Positions 34,695-46,902 of a stretch of DNA of 64,000 nt are shown here, one piece after another. Each line of letters opens with the position of its first letter. Positions within the stretch are counted from its first letter, which is position 1. The position numbers and the translations under genes are program-made. The DNA is from Symsagittifera roscoffensis. Its lineage: Eukaryota > Xenacoelomorpha > Acoela > Convolutidae. Under the pieces are notes generated by a model. The model was not told the DNA's origin. It ran no database searches and worked only from the letters and a program-made list of their open reading frames with translations. The stretch lies in assembly GCF_963678635.1 (NCBI RefSeq), contig NC_087063.1, positions 38,268,759 through 38,332,758 of the forward strand, in the 5' to 3' direction.

Positions 34695-36879
34695 ACTCCT
34701 GCGAAAAAAAATGATTTAGAAACTGTTCAGTTTAATAAAAAAAACTATTTCGATCCGCTTATAGAAGAAAATGCTCGCTTCAACTTATTTTACGTTTTAT
34801 CAACCATAATTGGAATGATTTTTTGTCATCAAAACTCAATGTTGGCGTTTGTTTTTTCAATTGTCTACCTGAAAATGGTGAGGTGGGAGGTTTTACGAAG
34901 TAACGAGCCGTAAAAATTGTTTGAAAAAAAGTGCGATGCAACAGCCTTCTGAATAGCGAAATCATTCGTTTTAAACGATTTGAGCGCTCTAAGTGTCCTA
35001 TTCTCAATTGACCTTGAAAAACAACCAATTTAGGTTTCTTGTGAACACTCGTTTGTTATAAAGATTTTTAAAAACTTTTTCTGTTAATTGTCAACATGTT
35101 TGACCTCGAAGCTTACCGAAATTTGAACGACGAAATGAAATATGGGGTTTATAAAAACGCCATGGAAGATATTATTCAGTTCTTTGTGGTTGAAACATGG
35201 GTTTATAAAAACGCCATGGAAGATATTATTATATCATCAAAAATGTATGAAGGTCAAACAAGGAGGAGAAAAAGTTTTTAAAAATTGTGATCCGGAAAAA
35301 CTCAAGAATACATTTAATTCAAAAAACTTGGAAAATAAAGTGGAAAAAAAGAAGATATCCTTCATTTCAACAGAAATTTTTAAAATAAATCGACATCAAA
35401 CAAAGAAGAGAAAAAAAGAAAAAATAATTTGATATGGAAAAATTCAAGAATACATTTGATATGGAAAAATTCATTTTCAAAAATTCAAAAATTCAAGAAA
35501 AACAAACGCCAGTAATTCAAAAAATTTAAGTCAAAAATTAAAAATGGACCAATGAAAACGTAACAAAAACCAGAAAAAATCAGTTTAATCTATCAAACGA
35601 AACCAATGAACAAAACCAAGAAAAAAAATGACCAATATCAGGAAAAAGTAGAGCAAAAAAATACCTATTTTCCAAGAGAGGGCAAAAAGTTAGAATTATT
35701 GTTGGTAGATTCGATAGTGAACAGAATGAATGGAGAACAAATATCAAAAAAATTAATTTGTATTTGGTGGCCACAATAATGGGGATTTAGGGGCCATACA
35801 TTTTCTGAACTAATAGAACAGTGAAAAACAGTAAGCTTCGCATTTTTAAACACGTACTTTAGTTGGAATAAATGACTGTCTTTCAAACGATTTCGGTTCA
35901 AAAATTCTGCGACTAGTTTACAGATTTGAATTTATGTATTAAATCACAAATTTACCAATCAAACAACCTCAATCTGTACAATAACTCCTCTAGGAGTTTT
36001 TAGAAAAGATTTTCATGCAAACATACAGAAACTAAACAAGCAGTTTTTAAATGATTTTAAAAACACCACAAAGGACTTGAGCGATTTGAAATATATAATT
36101 TTAGACATTAGCTTTTAATTAGGCTTTTAATTAGAATAATGATGCTCTTAGTTCAAATAGGTTGCATCCTTTTGATGCAGGTGTTGAATTGTTAAGGCAA
36201 ACACTTTGAGATTCTTTTCAAAATTCTTCAATCAGACCGAATTCATGTGAAATAACAAACCGAATCAGACTGAAACAACCCTATTAACTATCCAATTTAG
36301 ATCCAAAAACAGCAGATATGCTTCAATTTGTTCGAAAGAGTGAAAGGCTTCTCCGAAAGTAATAACTCGTGTTTTTTTCATGATTTAGAATATGGCGATT
36401 GAAATTCAATCTTTTAAACTGACCTGTGATGCTTAATATCAATTTTGGGTTGTTCTGTGGGGCGTTTTTAACTACTTTGTATCTCAAAAAAAATGGAGAA
36501 AAAAACATTCTGGTTTAAAAGCTCCCGGAATACCTTTTTTATAGTAAAACTGAAAGATATGAGCAAGATCAACCCAACTGACTCATTTTTATAATATTTG
36601 TTACTCACACGAAGTGGGGATATTGAAACTAATACAAGCCCAAAAAATTTGTTCCAAGAGGACAAAAAATCTGAAACTTGTTCATTTGAAATTTCAAAGT
36701 GTTATTAGAAAACGCATGCAGTAAAAACACGCAGCAGTAAAATTTGTTCAGGAAATGTGTGAAAAAACGGTTTTTAGGAAAGTCGGAAATATAGCTAACA
36801 AGAAAAAATGATTTGAAGTCATGGGTTTTAGAACCATTTAGTGACGTCTCGATTTGACAGACAATCTTCACTAAAACTA
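34695..36879. other. A-rich noncoding stretch
   Basis: Long A-rich, low-complexity DNA. Several short open frames of lysine/phenylalanine type reflect base composition. A 54 bp direct repeat (GGGTTTATAAAAACGCCATG...) occurs at 35145 and 35199. No gene supported. Confidence 0.5.
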
Positions 36880-39210
36880 GAAGGTGGTGGTGTTTTGTTG
36901 TTTATACCACTGAAATCAGCTTTGAAACTAAGAGAAGATTTAGGTTTATTAATTAAAGCAAAATATTAGTCAGTACGGGTTGAATGCAAATCAAAATTTA
37001 ACGTTGCGATTACAGAAAAAGTTTTGATTGATTTGTGTTAGAATCCAAACAAAACAATTTTCCTTGATTTCGAAGAACAATCAACATTCAACATTAACAA
37101 CGCATTTTCTGTTTCTAACAAGATGAGACTCATGGGTGATTATAACCTAAATTACTTGAAAAAAAAAAGAAAAATACGATATGGGATCTATCATTACTTC
37201 TTGTGGATTTAGGTTTTCTATCCAAATGATGAGCACATCGGCAAAGAATCAAATTGAATTCCTCGCTGTTGACAATGAAAAAATAGAAAAAAATTTTGTT
37301 TCAATATACCTTAAAAAGGACCATTTTGCATCACTTGTTGTGACAGACAAATATTCAATGAAGAAAGATGTTGCCAAAAATTATTTTTACTTCAACAAAA
37401 TAATTACCGTAAATCAGAGTCAAAACTCTTTCCGCTCTTCCCTGTTTTCAGTTATATCAATGCGTAGACGCAAGGAACATGTTTTATTTGATGATAACTT
37501 TAGACCACTAAACTTCTCACCATTAAGCGCCAAAAAAAACCTTTATTCGCAATTTTAAAAAGAAACATGTGTTTAAAACGGAATGGTTTGATTCATTGTG
37601 CAAATAAAAGTGGAAAGGTAAACAAGAATCAATTTTAGCTTATCGGAGTTAAAATATTGAAGCTAATTGGCAAAACCTTTGTCTGTGCCGTGAACAATTG
37701 GCCAGCTTTTTTAAAGACAAGCTTAAAAAGTTACGCTGCATGAGAATTTCAATGAAAGCAAATGCATTATTTGAATACTTCCTCAATGAACGCCTTCAAA
37801 CAGTAAACGTGAATAGAAATCTTTCTGAATGCCTTGATGTTAAAAGAGGTGGGACACAAGGCACGGTTCTAGGCTCAATATGTATACAATAGTGGAAAGA
37901 AATCAGCGCAAATTCTAGATTTTAATGTACGTTTTGAAATGCTTTTGCAGCGAAATTCAGTAAACTTTTCACTTTGTCTGAAAGCAAATGATCAGAGCTA
38001 CCATCTGTGAAAGTGTCAATATTTGGTTTTAATGTTGTACCAATGAAATCTGGGTCTGAAAATGCCAGTTTTCATCATCTACACTAATTTCTGCATCGTA
38101 GTGAAATCTTTTTTGATTAAGCGTACTAAAAAAACTTTTTCATGCAACGCGAAACATTCTTAGCAAGGAAATGGAAACAAACTGTGTCAAACTTTTACGA
38201 AACTCCCTCCTTTGTTTTTTTTTCACGCGAAGTTAAAAAGTTAGTGCAGACGAAGAAAACTGAAGCTTTCTGACATGGATAACATTGGTGCGTCATTAAA
38301 ACCCAATATTGACAATTTCACAGAACGTAGCTCTGATAATTTGGTCTCGGTCAACGTAAAAATTTAACTAAATTTCGAAGGAAATGTTGTTCGAAATGTA
38401 CATCATAAACAGGCATTCTAATGAGTAAATTCCTGAATTTGCGCTCATTTTTTTAATGATATACATAAACTAATATCTCATGATTTCATTTTCGTGCAAT
38501 ATGCAAACGGCTGTTTAATAATTGCATCAACCCTGACTTCAAATGACGCCATGAATCAGTTACAAAGTTCCTTGATCAAAATCATTAGAGTTTTTGCCAA
38601 AATCAATTGAAATTAAATCATCAAAGTCAGAATTTACAACTTTTTGTCGAAAAAAGGATCAGCAGAATGTGGAAATTGACAAACTTATTGTAAACGATCA
38701 AAACATAGCAGTTGAGGAAAAAGGAAAGCAGTTATTTAGGTCTGATTCATGATTTTAATCTTTCTTTCAATTTAAAACAAAAAAAGTTTTTAGAAAATCG
38801 CCCAAGGGCTTAAAACGATAGATGCTATTGGACAACAACTTCCCACTTGTCTTTTAATGCTTTGCTTTATTGATTAGTTTTAAGTCACTTAGAACATCAA
38901 GCGTTTTTTCTAGAGAAAATAAATGCATCTTCAATGATGTCCTTAGAAAAGCAGTTAAACTGGGCTTTGAAACGCTCATTTTTCAAATTGAAACTTAAAT
39001 CTTCTGCCGCACTATGGAAAAGTAAACCATTTATGGGAATTCAGAAAAACCTGAATTGAAATGTGTTACATATCTATATCAGTATTTTACTAACAAAAAT
39101 CAGGCTTTTACAAATGCGTTGAGTCTACCGACAGTCAATAATAGAATAAATCAACTAACAAAAAAGCAATATTCGATAACTACTGTTCAGCTGCTTCTCA
39201 ACAAAAAGGT
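36880..39210 (+). mobile_element. Decayed APE-type LINE (jockey/CR1 group)
   Basis: Plus-strand LINE fossil. Endonuclease remnants: GGGVLLFIPLKSALKLREDL (36886-36945), VECKSKFNVAITEKVLIDL (36984-37040) and MGDYNLNYLKKK (37132-37165), corresponding to the G-D-F-N block. RT remnants: FEYFLNERLQTVNVNRNLS and a GTQGTVLGS block (37765-37880, the usual GVPQGS-x-L-G-P motif), then FVQYANGCLIIAST (about 38490-38530, decayed Y-A-D-D strand). C-terminal pieces continue to 39210. Several frameshifts and stops separate these blocks; it cannot encode a working protein. 5' end lost. It abuts the left end of L-2. Confidence 0.75.
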
Positions 39211-39249
39211 TTCAGCTGACGTCAAAAAAGGGAATTCGTTTCCGGATAT

Positions 39250-40880
39250 GATGGATCGAGTGAGAAATACCATGGCTAGAACTGAAAAAGTTAGAGTTAT
39301 GTGGAGGAGACTGTTTGAGGAATGCAACAAGAAACCAGGAGAAGAGATAGAAGAAATATAAGGAGCGATCTGAACGAATGGTATTAGCGAAAAAAGAACG
39401 ATCGTTACCTGCAGAGAGCATTCCTTGTGGGCCAACGCCGATGGAGCTTCTGACTTCTCGCGAGCTGAGTCAAACAACCGAAGTTCAAGTCGCCACAGGG
39501 TCCGATAGAGTTACACTCCCGGACCCAAGCGACACCATATGTGATCGTCGTGAAGAAAACCATGAGGTAGCTGGTTGAAGCCGCTGGTCGACTTCTGGCC
39601 AACATGAGTGTGCCAGGTTCTGGGGTGATTGCACCCTATGGAACGATTGATGATGATACCGGCAGACTAGAGCTCTCCTCAGAAGTGGCTACGATGAGAA
39701 CACGGGAGCTGCTGCGATGACAAAATCAGCAAAAACCTTCAACATAAGGACCAGGGAGATGGCGATGAAGATTTTGTCGCGTGTGCTACGCATACGGAAG
39801 AATAATCAGATCAAGAACAGCTTCACGTGAGTCGCGGAGACGGACATGCGAGCATGTTTCGATAGATCAACTTGGCGTCCAGCGATGAACATGCAGCCGC
39901 CATTCCTAGGAACTTCACATTTGATATTGGTCGATCGTCTAGTGAGAGTGTTGAGGAACCCAGGCAAAATCGTGGACGGGATTATTCTAACAGGCATCAG
40001 CAACGTGTCCAGAAGCTCAGACTCAGACGAAGCTCAACGGGAAGCAATGCTGATGTGCTTGTTTTCTGCAGTGTGGCAAATGTTTCAGTGAGCGGTATTG
40101 ACCGTCTGAACTATGTCGATGAACACAGTCAGCCACGGGTAGGAGACACAAGGGAACAGACGTGAGGTGGAACAACATAGTGCGTAATCTGGCAAAACGC
40201 AAAGCTGGCAGAATGATCTAGATGGATTTAGAGCACGAGTTGAGAGCTCTGGATCAGCCAGATTCACCACTGACAAAAAACACTTCGACAAAACAGAAGG
40301 ACAAGCTTGAATGAACTGTGTTTTCCAGAAACGATTAGAAGAATTGGAGGTGGAACTATTGGACACTGGAGCTCTAAGAACGGAGGAAGCGACTAATGTG
40401 CCGGCAATTTCCACTTTCCTGGAAGACACGCTTGAGATTATCCCAGCCGTGCCACAAGTATTACATAGCTCGAGTGAGCAAGAACCGAGGTCAGACGTAA
40501 TGGATCGACTGGGTGAAGAACCAGTGAGAAGGACCATTCATCCTCAGATCATTCTTCAGCAGATAGTGACGAGAACCCTCTCCTTTAAGGCTACGACATC
40601 AAGATCCAGCGCGTTGATGGCAGTGAAAACCGCAAGAAGATGATCAACCGAGACGTTCTTCACCCACCGAACAGCACGTGCCGCGAACTACATGCTGAAA
40701 ACAACGGAGATCGACTTTTTCACCTTTTTGCGCCGTTTTCGCAGTACCCTCAAAGACTTCTTAGTAGAGCGCTCTAAACTCTTCAATCGTGAAAACTCAT
40801 GCACTTGGTTTTTGAAGTGCCGTTGCTCTTTCTGTAGATCTTAGTTTTTAACATATATTTGTTCATCTATTTATATAAAT
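39250..40880 (+). pseudogene. L-2 extra region, first part
   Basis: Starts with MDRVRNTMARTEKVRVMWRR and includes PMELLTSRELSQTTEVQVAT and LPDPSD (39260-39540), matching L-X 29700-29960. Further on come MNMQPPFLGTSHLILVDRLV with ILTGISNVSRSSDSDEAQRE (39890-40040), and LLDTGALRTEEATNVPAIST with FLEDTLEIIPAVPQVL (40360-40465). Helical, charged and serine-rich; no membrane span. The style suggests an internal, possibly nucleic-acid-associated protein, but no family is recognised. Fossil. Confidence 0.5.
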
Positions 40881-40899
40881 TTTGCCTTATTTTTAATAA

Positions 40900-41965
40900 G
40901 GGAATTAATTCTTTTTTTGTTTGTTGTTGTCGTTGTTGAAGACTGGATCCAGTCAATGAGACGACAGATACAACCTCAAGCACCTCCAGTTCCGAGACGA
41001 CGAGAACAATGAATACGAGCAGATAAGAGCAACATCCAGGTTCAAGACTAAGAAGTGGCTTTGGCGATCCAAGCTGACCATGAGAACACAAGCCCTTATC
41101 GTGCAAGCAGTCGTGGAATAAACTATGCTTTTCAATTGCATGGTCCACACATGGACAGCGACAGAAATCCAGAAGATGCAGAGTGTTCCAGATAACGCAT
41201 ACCGGTGGATATGAACCACAAAGGAGGCCTGGCTAAACTGAGGATGCAGAAAGAGCACGTAAATGCATACGAGATAAGAGGTCAACTGGGAATTGCGTCC
41301 ATGCGTACCAGGATAGTGACGAGAACCCTCTCCAGGATCGGTCGCATCCTACGCATGCCGAACGAGAGACCCACCAAAAGGATAATTCTCTGTACCTGGG
41401 ACCACGAATCGAAGTAAGAGGAGGCCTCAAACGAGTTACGTTATGGTGTTGGCGGAAACTCCTGGGAGAAGCCGGAATAGAGTGGACCAACACTGAGAAC
41501 TTATTCAGAAACAGGAAAAGATGGAGAAGTTTGGTAAAGAAACGCGGGAGATTCTTGATCGACTGGGAGGAGAAGATGCGCCTGACAGGAAAACACGACC
41601 CCAAACTACCCAGGGCACAGAGCCCGGAACAAACAGAAAAAGCCGAAGGCTTCGCATGCAGGTGGGAAGGCTGCACCAGAGTATGCGGTTCAAAAGGAGG
41701 TCTCAAAAGGACCCAACATGAAAGGCGAATGCACTGTAAATCGAACGCACCGTTCAAGTGTACACGATGCTTCAGAACGTTTAACGGAAAGGCACAAATG
41801 GCAAACCACTGATTGCCTGTGACACTGAGGTGCAAACACAGCCCCGAGTCTGGTCCCGTGAATCATGCTATATCTGCGAAGCAAAACAGTCCAAGACTAA
41901 CATGGCCAGACACCTTTGCAGGATACATGGGGTTGTGAAGCAAGGTGGAACCCCTCCATGAAGGC
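40900..41965 (+). mobile_element. 3' fragment of a LINE with C-terminal zinc fingers, nested in L-2
   Basis: Plus strand. Begins in the post-RT region of a non-LTR polyprotein: FKTKKWLWRSKLTMRTQALI, then FNCMVHTWTATEIQKMQSV, AYRWI, then IRGQLGIASMRTRIVTRTLS, RIGRILRMPNERPTKR (41270-41385) and LLGEAGIEWTNTENLFRNRK. It ends with zinc-finger modules: CRWEGCTRVCGSKGGLKRTQ (41657-41720), CTRCFRTFNGKAQMANH (41758-41810), CYICEAKQSKTNMARHLCRI (41869-41930), then QGGTPP and a stop near 41960. Stops near 41118, 41215 and 41811 interrupt it. The zinc-finger tail recalls LINE clades whose ORF ends in C2H2/CCHC fingers; exact clade uncertain. Confidence 0.65.
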
Positions 41966-42086
41966 TCTGCCTAAATTGTTTTTTCCTTTTCCAAGTCTGA
42001 AGTAGTATTGTGGAAAGCGGGAACAACTAACATAGATTCTGAAATCTCGATGAAAGCTGTCAATTCAGCGAAAAGAAAACGAAGCT

Positions 42087-42539
42087 ATGGATTTTGGACA
42101 AGGTGATGATCGATTGCCTGGCACAGACAGAATGTTTACTGATGTAGCGTTGGTGCAATCCATTCTAATGGCAGGGATAAAATCAACAGGTTATAAATCC
42201 AAACGAAGTGACCGCACTCTGACTGGGGCAACATTGGAAATGGAAATACTCAGCCAATGTGGAGAGAGTACCATGAAAGACTTTAAACCATCTCCCATGA
42301 ACCACGGAAAGGGAAGTGTCGTAGGACAACTAGTCCCAGTGGAATATAACCGACTGACACTGTCGGAGACTGTATCAATAGAAGAACCCATCGGTGGATA
42401 CATGGAGATGTTGGAGTACAGAAACTCGGCCAAAGGACACTTAATGGCTCTGGAAGACAAAAGTGCCATGGAAGGTTATCTGGAGACCATGATGCAAGGC
42501 ACCACCCTCAAGCAGAAGGCATATGGTACTCTAGCATGA
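42087..42539 (+). pseudogene. L-2 extra region, middle part I
   Basis: 150-residue open stretch starting MDFGQGDDRLPGTDRMFTDV. The LPGTD block and the MAGI segment correspond to a LPGTDLVWMQS...LLAGIND segment in L-X (31690-31790), supporting a real conserved protein. Acidic and methionine-rich, no domain recognised. Fossil. Confidence 0.5.
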
Positions 42540-42665
42540 TCTGAGATGCAGGTAGAAACGATTGAGCAGTTGGTGAGCTTTCCACGGAAAGCAGTAGTGT
42601 TACGGTACTTCGAGGAAGAAATGAGGACCACGCCGAAGATACACGCTCTGATAGCAGTACCTTAA

Positions 42666-44376
42666 ATGAGAACTGAATTACAGCTGCGGTGCGCCTGGTG
42701 CATGATCGGACTGACTCGCGGGGAATATGATTCAGAGGAAAGGATAATATCAAAGGAAGACAAGGTATTCCTGACGACGAGCATGAGAGATCTGATAATC
42801 CAAGAGGGAATAGCAGTAGCGTGCGCGAAGTGGAGAGATGCTCTCTGTTTCATCCGGTTCCTGATAGAGCAAATTTCAGTGCCAAGCCTTGAACACATGT
42901 GTCAAGATGCTGAGAGAAGGTGATGAACAAGCGAAAGCCTTACTCTTGCTAGCGCTGCTGGACGTGCATCAAAGCAAACCAATGTGGGTGAACATGAAAG
43001 AACCTGTGGAGCTAGAACCCATGAGGAAAATAGATGAAATCAGGAGATTCTCAAACAAAGAGCTGAGACTCATTAAGGAATCTATAGGAGCAATGCCGAA
43101 ATCCAGTGAATACTGTGGACCGATCAGGAAGAAGTCCTACAGTTACATGTCAGGAATCATAGGGATAGCGTACAATCCATTCCTAAATGAAGACATACGC
43201 GATTGCTTCTTTGATTACGAGCAAGCAGTGTTGCTAAGATTCTGGACGTCTAGAATTGCAACGATAAGAAGCGCTGCTAATCAGCAGACCAGGCTGGGAC
43301 TAGTCTTGGAGGAAAAAGTGACTGCACCTTCCGTGCCAGAATCCGACAAACGAGTAGAGTTTGGATTGGGATTCTCAGATGACTTACTAAGAACGAACTT
43401 GATGGTGGTATGGGAACTGATGAAACCATCATGGTGTACGAGTCCCAACGCTGATTGGATACTACATGCAACACAAGATGTACAGGGGGAACTAAATTCA
43501 GACTGTAATCTGCGTGATCTTAATATCATCTATAACGTGATGACAACAGCCTGTAGGAGCAACGGAGAAGAGAAAGTAGAGTTGCCTGGCTGGGAACCAG
43601 AGGACTGGGTTGAATCTGGTAGCTGTCTGGCAGAAGTCTGTGGACTGGAAGGTCACGTTTGTGGAGGTCTAGATTGAGTGAAAACACTGGAGCAACAACA
43701 CAAGCAGCTGACAATATTGTTTGGGAACATTGTGATGAAAGCGAAAACGGAAATGGAGCTGATCGCAGATTGCCATGGAGGAACTGAGGTGAATCTAGTG
43801 ACTGCACTCGGATTCTACAGCATTTTTGGTTCTTTAGAGTCACTATTGAATCTAGAACAGAAACATGAGATGGTCACGGCCATCAGTGTAGAAGTGTTCC
43901 GAGGAGTTATGCAGACTGAGCAAAAGCACATAGGAAAATGGAGAGAAGCGATCGAGGCGCAAATGAACATCCGACACAGTGAGACTTATCGCAGACAATC
44001 GGGAGCGCGATATTTGGTGGGATCGACATTAGCTCCAATGTGCAAGAGCAGATACCCATTGCATTTCGTAGACGTGGATGTGAAAAGTACGAGATTGATC
44101 GTGGATCAGGCCTTCTCAGTGCCAAAGTGTGTAAGACTAGCGAGAATGTCGGAGAAGTCGTACGATTTACTGTGCAAAATGTTCTCAGCAGTTCCAGAGA
44201 TAACTAAGGAGGAGTTGAAATCGATACTGGGAAAGAGGTTCGTGGGATACGTCAGTGGGAACCACAGTGACTTTGAAAGGCAAAAACAGAGAGGATCAAC
44301 CGTTACGGATTACAACACAGTAGATGAGAATGATGAAGTCCATCGAGTGATGATGGAAGTGGAACCACTACTGTAA
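42666..44376 (+). pseudogene. L-2 extra region, middle part II, best preserved coding
   Basis: The clearest coding sequence of the extra region. Features include an N-terminal CAWCMIGLTRGEYDSEER segment, ALLLLALLDVHQSKPMWVN, RRFSNKELRLIKESIGAMPK, YCGPIRKKSYSYMSGIIGIA, ILHATQDVQGELNSDCNLRD, LPGWEPEDWVESGSCLAEVC, and later SGARYLVGSTLAPMCKSRYP and KRFVGYVSGNHSDFERQKQR. Mixed helical, no transmembrane span, no signal peptide, few cysteines. I cannot assign a family; a capsid or nucleoprotein of viral origin is one possibility, a novel element-encoded protein another. Fossil. Confidence 0.5.
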
Positions 44377-44406
44377 GCTTCGGGAAAAGAGAATTGAAGA
44401 AGCATC

Positions 44407-45178
44407 ATGTTAACACATGATGAGTTTCCCTGCCATTGCTTGCTGCAAACATGGTGGTACCCCGGGCGTAGTAATCTGGTGTTGATGTGGGACTCTGGAG
44501 AGCTGCTCTCCATGGGTTTACCAGACTCATCACCACAGCCCATAAAGATAGTGATAGTGAGAGTAATGATGGCGATACGATGGCTGGAAGCTCAGGTGAA
44601 GGAGAACAATAGACAGGAGGCACCAACGAGAGAACAATTGCAGAAATTGGATTGTCTAAAAGATTTACATCTTTTTGAGACAATGTGCAAGATTCTGAAC
44701 ATTCCGATGGAAGTGGAAAAAGTTATGGGCAAGAAGACGACTGATGCCATGTCTTAGAGCCAACAAGACTGCTTGGTTGTACGAATATGCCCAGAAGCAT
44801 ATGTCGAAGCACGGCAGAGTGTACAGTACCTATCAGCTGGACATTGTAGCAGGAGCCTTCAAGCGAGCTTTTGTGACTCATCGGAATGCAGTGACCACCG
44901 CCGTAAAGAGAATCTCCAGGATGAGTGAACGCGATGGAAGGGAGAAAGAAGAGATGTTGAAGGAAGATTTGGAGAGAAATGTTTCGTTGTGTCTCCAGAA
45001 CAGCTTCTACAGGAACAGCGAATCTAACGTTGACCCCCTGCCTTGTTCTAAACAAAGGTTAGAAGAGCAGAAGTGTTGGGGGACTGCTTCCAACAGCGTC
45101 AGAATAGCTACTGATGTGTTGCAAGACACAGAGACTGAAAGTGCAGAGTCAATATCGCAGGAGGAGGTGGAGCATTGA
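44407..45178 (+). pseudogene. L-2 extra region, C-terminal part
   Basis: Pieces 44407-44757 (IVIVRVMMAIRWLEAQVKEN, KLDCLKDLHLFETMCKILN) and 44744-45178 (NKTAWLYEYAQKHMSKHGRV, STYQLDIVAGAFKRAFVTHR, NAVTTAVKRISRMSERDGRE). Both are matched in L-X at 32640-33000, including the THRNAVTTAV segment, so this C-terminal part is the best conserved between copies. Predicted helical and basic. No known domain recognised. Fossil. Confidence 0.55.
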
Positions 45179-45999
45179 CAAATGGCCGGAGAACAAGATG
45201 CAAAAAGAAACGAAATTAGAAGAATTTAGAAGTTTTAGAACTTCTAAACGACGAAAAAAAAAGAAGAAACTAAGAAGTGACAAAAGAGAAGGAGTTAAAA
45301 ATCAGAATTGTTTTGTATGTGTGACAAAAAAACTCAAGTGAGAAACTAAGCAACCAATTTGTAATTGAAACTGAAACTGAACAATAGAGAATTTGTTACA
45401 TTTATAAATTTGCATTTTGATTTTTTAGTGGCTTTAGAGACACTTACTATTTATTTAGAAAGGCTTGAGTGAAGAGTATATTTAAATATTCTAGCCTGCA
45501 TGTTTGTTTTTAATCAACTAGGACAACTGATCACTTTGTGGTGACATGAAAGGCTTGGGTAATCTCTTGAAGAGGGAGATTATTTCATTGTTCTTTCTAA
45601 CCACAGAGTTCTTTAATTTTAATATTGAGGACCAATAACAACTAAAATTTCCGAAGGGAAGAAGCATAGTAGGTTAATTTTAGCTTGTTGATTGGCAGGA
45701 CTGTCCTGCAAACTAACACCTTTTAAAACCTAGGAGAAAAAATTTTAAATCAGGGCATTGACACTGGAAGTCAGAAAAAATGTTTTATCTTTGGTCATAT
45801 CCTCGAAAGTGCAGATTAATGAAAGAATTTGGAAGGCTATAGTGATGTAGTATGATGCCATTTATATTCTGCGGTGAGTCGATATGACGGGGATAAAAGT
45901 GATTCGGTGCATTTTGTAAATTCTGTTCATTGGCACTGTACCAATTTTATGAAGACTACGAGATTCAATGGGGACATTGACCGGGCTGTCCGGGAAGTA
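45179..45999 (+). other. L-2 3' noncoding region
   Basis: Homologous to 33111-33812. Contains a lysine-codon-rich A tract (45240-45310), GGCAGGACTGTCCTGC, and ends GTCCGGGAAGTA directly before the LTR, a purine-rich plus-strand priming candidate equivalent to that of L-X. Confidence 0.6.
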
Positions 46000-46854
46000 T
46001 GTGACATTCGACCAGAATTGACAAAAAGACAGTTACGAAGGGCTAGCAGCTAACCTTCCGAATTAGCAGTTTTAGAGGATTAACAGTGTTATTCAGACGA
46101 TCAGACCAATCGTGAAGGCTGAGGGATTCAGAGATTCTTAAATTTTAAAAATTCGAATTGTGACGTCACACTTCTGAGAAACGTCAAAAAACGCCATTTT
46201 GGGAGAAATCCAAAATAAAAACAGAACAACGATAAACGTTGAGAAAACAACTACGATCATTGAGAGAAAAACGAAAATACGACAGAGTGTTAGCAGAGAC
46301 CGTTCCGAATTGCAACGATTGCAAGGCCTTCACACTAACGGTGAAGGGTGGAAACAAGCCTTCCGGAGAAAATAATGTGGTTATTTCCCCAGATTCAAGA
46401 ATCCGGAGGGGTCTGAGGACTTGAACTTAAACCATTTGATACAAACTTTTAGCTTCCCGATTATGTCCTGAATTGAATTTATTTAACATCTGATTTCATT
46501 TTGTGACGATGAGAAGCTAGGAGTTAAGGGAAAGGGTTGACCCATCTTCGAACAAAAACAATAGTAATATAAAAAATAGTAGTAGCCCTGTTTTTAGGAG
46601 TGACCTCGTGGTCCGGGGATACTGAGACCCCAGCCATGAGCTCACTAATTTTGCATGTAAGTAAGTTACTTTGAGTGTTTTGACCGATGCCGAAAGCAGT
46701 AACGTTTTTGTCGACCCGTTGTAAAAAAACCACCAAAAGAACTGGCTTTGGTAGAGACGGTGAAAAACATGTAGAGCTTTGCTTAGACGCTGGCCAGTCG
46801 TCTCATAGCTTAGCTTTATTTTCCGTCGATATGTACTTCCAGGCGAATGTTACA
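46000..46854 (+). repeat. L-2 3' LTR
   Basis: 855 bp, TGTGACATTCG ... GGCGAATGTTACA: the ends are inverted repeats of each other with one mismatch. Contains AACGCCATTTTGG, a CCTTCAC...GTGAAGG hairpin (about 46326-46348), CCTTCCGG and TCCGGAGGGGTC motifs (46359-46413), GTAGCCCTGTTTTTAGGAG and GTCGACCCGTTG. About 70-85 percent like the L-Y LTR by eye. Confidence 0.85.
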
Positions 46855-46902
46855 GCCATTCGACCTACTAACAAGATCCTTGAAGGACAAAAACTACTAA
46901 GT

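Larger units (their letters stand above)
39211..46854 (+). mobile_element. L-2: 3' part of LTR element L
   Basis: Fossil consisting of the extra coding region, 3' noncoding sequence and 3' LTR of family L; gag-pol is absent and the left end abuts a LINE fossil. It is clearly better preserved than L-X, with perhaps one to two dozen breaks. A LINE 3' fragment (about 40900-41965) is nested in it. Ends in a full LTR, 49 bp before PHD-RLE copy A. Confidence 0.75.

Noticed and set aside
41233-41835. 200-residue minus-strand open frame
   Set aside because: Antisense to the LINE fragment with zinc fingers on the plus strand, which has recognisable motifs.
42666-45178. Envelope glycoprotein reading of the L extra region
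   Set aside because: No signal peptide, cysteine framework, fusion peptide or transmembrane span is visible in the open pieces.
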